From NCBI GenBank assembly GCA_035772785.1, contig JAOCPU010000011.1, positions 616,883-680,882 of the forward strand: 64,000 bases of DNA. Reading direction: 5' to 3'. How positions within the stretch are numbered: position 1 is the first letter of the stretch; each line of letters begins with the position of its first letter. Shown piece after piece: positions 60,263 through 64,000 of this stretch. Position numbers and translations under genes: made by a program. This stretch comes from Phlebiopsis flavidoalba. Its lineage: Eukaryota > Basidiomycota > Agaricomycetes > Polyporales > Phanerochaetaceae. Below the pieces are notes generated by a model. That model had not been told where the DNA came from. It saw only the letters and a program-made list of their open reading frames with translations, and ran no database searches.

Positions 60263-60796
60263 AGGTGAGTAGGTTTAAATCAACGCGACGGCTCGTATTA
60301 ATCCTTGTGTGATGACTATAGGTCCTCGCCTGCTGTGCAATTGCTGGGCTTGCTATTGGGGTCCACGGTATTGCATACAGACACGCCGTCTCGCCATCTC
60401 GTCGGCTGATTTTTATGGGTGCACGCGCCCGCCACCCCGTCGTTTCGTCATCTCGCTGGTTTGCTTATCGAGTACGCACGCCGACACCCGCCGCTCGATG
60501 ACCTTGTCGTCTGGATCCATAAGGATGCGCGCCCCAGCCTTGCCGTCTCGTCGCCTTGCCAACGAGTGCGCGCGCCGTCGCCCGAGATTTGAGCCACCGA
60601 GGTAACAAAAAAAAAACCGTTTGTCTCGCGCGCAAGCTTGCTGCGAGTAGTCTGCTGCTGTCTCGTCGTTCTCGAGGGATACAGACCCGGTCGATTGCTC
60701 ATCTCCCGTGAGCCCCTTATGTCTGGTCCACACGCTTGTATACAGACTGTCACAACATCTCAGGAGGGCCAATAAATTAAAATGGGCATATCGTAT
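60263..60796. other. Unassigned GC-rich stretch
   Basis: Three long overlapping open frames (60309-60605 +, 60413-60772 -, 60448-60753 -) but no motif. It might hold a mutated 5' part of the EEP gene; I could not align it. Confidence 0.35.
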
Positions 60797-60904
60797 TGAT
60801 AAGTGGTAAAGACAGATTGGAAGCTGTCATAAGACAGTGATGTGGTCGGTAAAGATGAGTGGTAAAGATAGACTGAAAAGCTGTAACGACTGTGATGTGG
60901 TCGG
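60797..60904 (+). repeat. Tandem direct repeat, two units of about 54 bp
   Basis: GTGGTAAAGA, then GAAGCTGTCA or AAAGCTGTAA, then CAGTGATGTGGTCGG or CTGTGATGTGGTCGG appear twice in a row, with small differences. Confidence 0.8.
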
Positions 60905-61155
60905 CAGATCAAATACAAACAGCACTGACATCTCGAGAAACCCCCAACACTAATCCATACCAATTAACACTAATCTTGGGAGAAATAGTGGATTAGTGAA
61001 TTAGCATTAATTCCCCCGGAAATCCAGTCCCTCTTATGATAGTTGATTCATTAATTTGGCACTATCAGGTCACTAATTTGACACTTTTTTTGGCACTTTC
61101 TGCAGACTATCCTTTAATCAGGTAATGTGAGGCTAACATACAGCTAAGTAGCTAT

Positions 61156-61241
61156 TCAACTTATTTCACACCTTTCAGTGTTGTTATATTCTTACATTTC
61201 AACTTATTCACACCTTTCAATGTGTTTATAATTCTTACATA
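61156..61241 (+). repeat. Tandem direct repeat, two units of about 43 bp
   Basis: TTCAACTTAT, CACACCTTTCA, then a TTATA-ATTCTTACAT block occurs twice back to back (starting 61156 and 61198). Confidence 0.85.
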
Positions 61242-61379
61242 TAGTAGGTATTGGTATAGCCCAGGCATTCAGCATGGTCTCTGATGTGTTTAACAGTGTG
61301 TATATATCATCTATGGTACTACATACATATTACATGTAGTAACATAGTGTACACACATGACTGAGAGAGAAATTTCACT

Positions 61380-63060
61380 TAAACATCACTGATCCCCACA
61401 AGCACAGCTATGTGCGCAGTGTCGTGGTCGGACCCCGGGGGACGCGCCACCAGGTGCAGTGACAAGGACACTAGCGTGCCCCATTGAAGCTTTCATGCTA
61501 TGTGCGTTTGGCGTGAATGCAGCAGTTTGGCTGACAAGTGAAAATGTACTTACATCGTGGCCGTGCGCGTGGTGGTCACGGCTACGGCGGTGCGCAGTCA
61601 GGTGGGACGGTGGCAGTGATGAAACCACGGCCGCGCGGCGCTCGCGGGTACATTCCGATCCTAAGGATGGCGGGGGCAGAGGTGGAGGTGGAGGTGGAGG
61701 CCCCAAGGCCGTGGCTGTGACCGTCGGCGAGGACGTGGCTGTGGCCGTCGGCGAGGACGTGGCCATGGGCGAGCACAAGGGCGTTGAGGAGGGCGAGAGC
61801 CAGGGCGTGTACGTCGAAAGGGCGGTGCGAGGACACCACCAACGGCGAGGGCCAGGGCGGAGGAGAGGGCCAGGGCGGAGGGGAGGGGCGTGTGCAGAGC
61901 GCGAGCGCAAGCGTCGAGGGTTGACGGTTTGGGGCTTTGAGGAAGATGGGGACGGGGACGTGCGCGTGTGTCGAAAAGTGCGCGCGCACGGGTGTGTTGA
62001 ACAGGAGTGAACAGGGCGTGCGCGCGTGTTGCGTCGGTCATGGGCTGGGGTCTGGGCATCGATATGAGCGAGGGCCGAGACTTAGGAGGGGGCGGGGGTG
62101 CATGCGTTGAAAAGGGGCGTACGCGAGGGCGAGGGTATCGAGAAGAACGCGGTTAGATGTCGAGAATGGCGTGGGCAAATTGACGGGGTGGACCTCGAGA
62201 TACGGGCGTGCGTGCGTGGGCATCTACCGAGGGGGAGGGAGGGGGAGCTTGGGCATGAGAAGGGAGGAGACGAGCCGAGGGCGAGGACGAGGATATGCGC
62301 ATGCGCGTGAGAGTGGGCATCTAGGAAGGCGGGGGTCGCGAAGCTCGAGAAGAGAGAGAGCGGGGGGGGGGGGACTCACCGGCCGTGCGTTAGTTGTCGC
62401 GCACGTTTGTACGTGCACAACAGCGTCGTGCGTCAGACGGCTCTGTACTCGGAGTGTTTCTGGGTTACTCACCGGATACCGTGGAGCCCGCAGGCTCGCA
62501 TCGTCCCGCAGGAGGCCGGTCGTGTGCCGAGCACACCTCCCCGGCCATCCCCAACGCTGTTGTAGCGTGTGTCTCGTCCTCGTTCGGTCTTCGAGGTCGT
62601 CGGTGCGCACGGGGCCGGGTGGTGGCGCGAGTCGGGCGCACGGCGGGGTCCGAGTTTGGCGGTGCGCGGTTGGGTAGGAAGAAAGGAAGGTGAGAGGGAG
62701 GGAGAGAGAGTCCATCAGAGGCCTCGTAAGAGGCCCCTGTGCATGTGAGGGACGGTGATCGTGCTTGCAAACGACGTCCGATGGAGGGCGAGCGAAAGTC
62801 GAACCGGGCGCCTCGAGACCTTGGGGTCGCGCGCGCGGCGAAGTCCGGCGCTGCACGCGCGACACAAACGTACGCGTCGACGCGTCGAGAGACGACTCAA
62901 CCAGCTCGAGTTAAAAGGGGTAGTGTGGTTGGACACACGGCGTGTATTTCACAAGCGAATGAAAAAAATCGTAGGTAACGCGTGTGTTCGGGAGTCACTA
63001 ACGAGTCACCGCGCGATTGGCGTGCAAGCGCGCCCACGGACTTGGCGCATTTTCGTGAAG
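61380..63060. repeat. GC-rich simple-sequence block
   Basis: Abrupt switch from AT-rich to GC-rich DNA. Contains GGTGGA repeats (61680-61702), two near-identical 21-bp units GTCGGCGAGGACGTGGC at 61720-61765, GGGCGGAGGRGAGGGC repeats (61850-61890), many CG-rich alternations and a G12 run at 62362. Frames of 130-210 codons on both strands read Gly/Arg/Pro-rich text; none has a motif. I treat it as repetitive, probably non-coding, DNA. Confidence 0.6.
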
Positions 63061-64000
63061 CCGCGCACAGTCACTGGTGTGATTCTGATAGTCTCTTGCT
63101 CTTGTGCAACTAACCTCCACATCATGACAGTTTACTTAATCTACACTAACCTCAGCTGCCACATATCCATAGCACTGTTTGTATCAATTTACTTATCCTG
63201 GTGTGGATAGTGGTACTTACTACTGACTTCTACTGAGCAATTGTAGCAATTTCTATTTTCCACACAATGATTCCTTTCAGGCAATCATAAAGCTCAAGAA
63301 AGGTGTCATTTTATCTGAGAGATTGAGTTATATACTGATTACTTAGTGACCCCAGTGGTGCTATGCTATGTGGAACACTGAACTATATACATGCATGAGA
63401 GCTAGATATAAGTAACTTAATCAGTAAGTAGACTAATGCATAGTTAAAGAGTAACAAACCAGTAGTTTGTTACAATATAATAGAATAGTGGTATAATGTA
63501 GTGTAAGTGGCATTTGAGCAGCCGAATAATATATTGTGAAAGCATTAGCAGATAAAGACTTGATTATTTCCTAACTAATTCTCAATTAGAAACTAGATAG
63601 CCATTTAGTACAATAGTCATTTAGCTTGAGAAAAGTGTGGAATACAAGCCTTTAACTGTAAATAAAGCTTTAAAAAGCTATCTGTAAACCTCAAGATAAT
63701 GGAAAAATGGTTTAACCATAAAGAAGCCAACTTTAAAAATGCTAATAAGTTGGTCAATAGACAAAAAAAACCAATTAGAGCAATGAAAGTTGCAAATGAA
63801 CTGATTAAGGTCAAGGAAGGTGGAAACAAGTGGATTAGTAGGTTAGTCCTCAATAAGCTAGAAGAAAGTATGTAAATAGGAGCAAATTAAATGCATAAGC
63901 AATTTAGTACCGCTAGCTATCTGTTAACTCTAAGCAAGTGGCATGTAAAGAAGATTAAGACTAATCCACACTAATTCAGATTTGGAGATTCTTTAGATGG
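63061..64000. other. AT-rich right end, probable transposon-derived DNA
   Basis: Strongly AT-rich, unlike the rest of the window, with many short direct repeats and TA-rich runs. One plus-strand frame near 63717-63875 reads HKEANFKNANKLVNRQKKPI and then VKEGGNKWISRLVLNKLEES, a basic helix-forming text that resembles transposase DNA-binding segments, but I cannot name the element. No terminal repeats or telomeric repeats were found. Confidence 0.4.

Noticed and set aside
61380..62010. Gly/Arg-rich protein of 183 codons
   Set aside because: Simple-sequence DNA with open frames on both strands; no domain, start context or introns support a gene.

Overview
The window is nuclear DNA of a filamentous basidiomycete, most likely a wood- or litter-inhabiting Agaricomycete. 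The evidence is dense genes on both strands, many short GT..AG introns of roughly 45-70 bp, GC-rich exons, and a typical gene set: a GMC oxidoreductase, cytochromes P450, an opsin-related protein, a PPPDE-thioredoxin-PUL protein and ZZ-finger and linker-histone-like proteins. I saw no rRNA, tRNA, CRISPR, viral or prokaryotic feature. The species is not identifiable by eye.

Almost every recognisable gene, including ones expected to be essential (BMS1, the mitoribosomal protein mS41, Rad4/XPC), is interrupted by 1-2 base indels, mostly extra bases in short homopolymers, and long pure G/C tracts occur, one inside BMS1. The likeliest explanation is an unpolished long-read assembly, not mass pseudogenisation. 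Gene spans below therefore run from inferred start to inferred stop across several local frames, and exon structure is approximate. True fragments and duplicates are called separately.

Layout. 1.6-4.1 kb (+): GMC oxidoreductase. 4.6-6.4 kb (+): TSNG-repeat (DUF4097-like) membrane protein. 6.7-10.5 kb (-): BMS1 ribosome-biogenesis GTPase, divergent from 11.1-12.3 kb (+) N-terminal amidase NTA1. 12.5-14.5 kb (-): P450. 15.8-19.5 kb (+): Rad4/XPC. 19.7-20.2 kb (-): mS41. 21.7-23.1 kb (+): C2H2 zinc-finger protein. 23.6-26.8 kb (-): CYP53-like P450 followed by a duplicated P450 C-terminal fragment. 28.1-29.1 kb (+): SNIP1-like FHA protein. 29.8-32.2 kb (-): carnitine acetyltransferase with both mitochondrial and peroxisomal signals. 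32.7-34.0 kb (+): phosducin-like protein. 35.1-35.9 kb (-): uncertain Pro/Ser/Arg-rich protein. 37.8-40.6 kb (+): PPPDE-thioredoxin-PUL protein. 41.5-43.5 kb (+): MFS monocarboxylate-type transporter. 43.8-45.0 kb (-): opsin-related membrane protein without the retinal lysine. 45.6-48.0 kb (-): linker-histone (H15) protein. 49.9-52.2 kb (+): AMPK/SNF1 beta subunit. 52.9-54.0 kb (-): ZZ-finger protein.

From about 52 kb rightward the locus changes character. The 3' end of the AMPK beta gene and its flank are duplicated at 54.8-55.6 kb. A promoter-plus-signal-peptide unit is present twice (56.2 and 57.8 kb). A sugar-transporter fragment and an endonuclease/exonuclease/phosphatase fragment meet tail to tail near 59.6 kb. 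The final 3.5 kb is AT-rich repeats flanking a GC-rich simple-sequence block. This end looks rearranged and accessory. The left 50 kb looks like ordinary core genome: ribosome biogenesis, DNA repair, energy metabolism and xenobiotic oxidation. The genes do not form one pathway, although the GMC enzyme, two P450s and two transporters suit a fungus handling plant-derived aromatics and organic acids.
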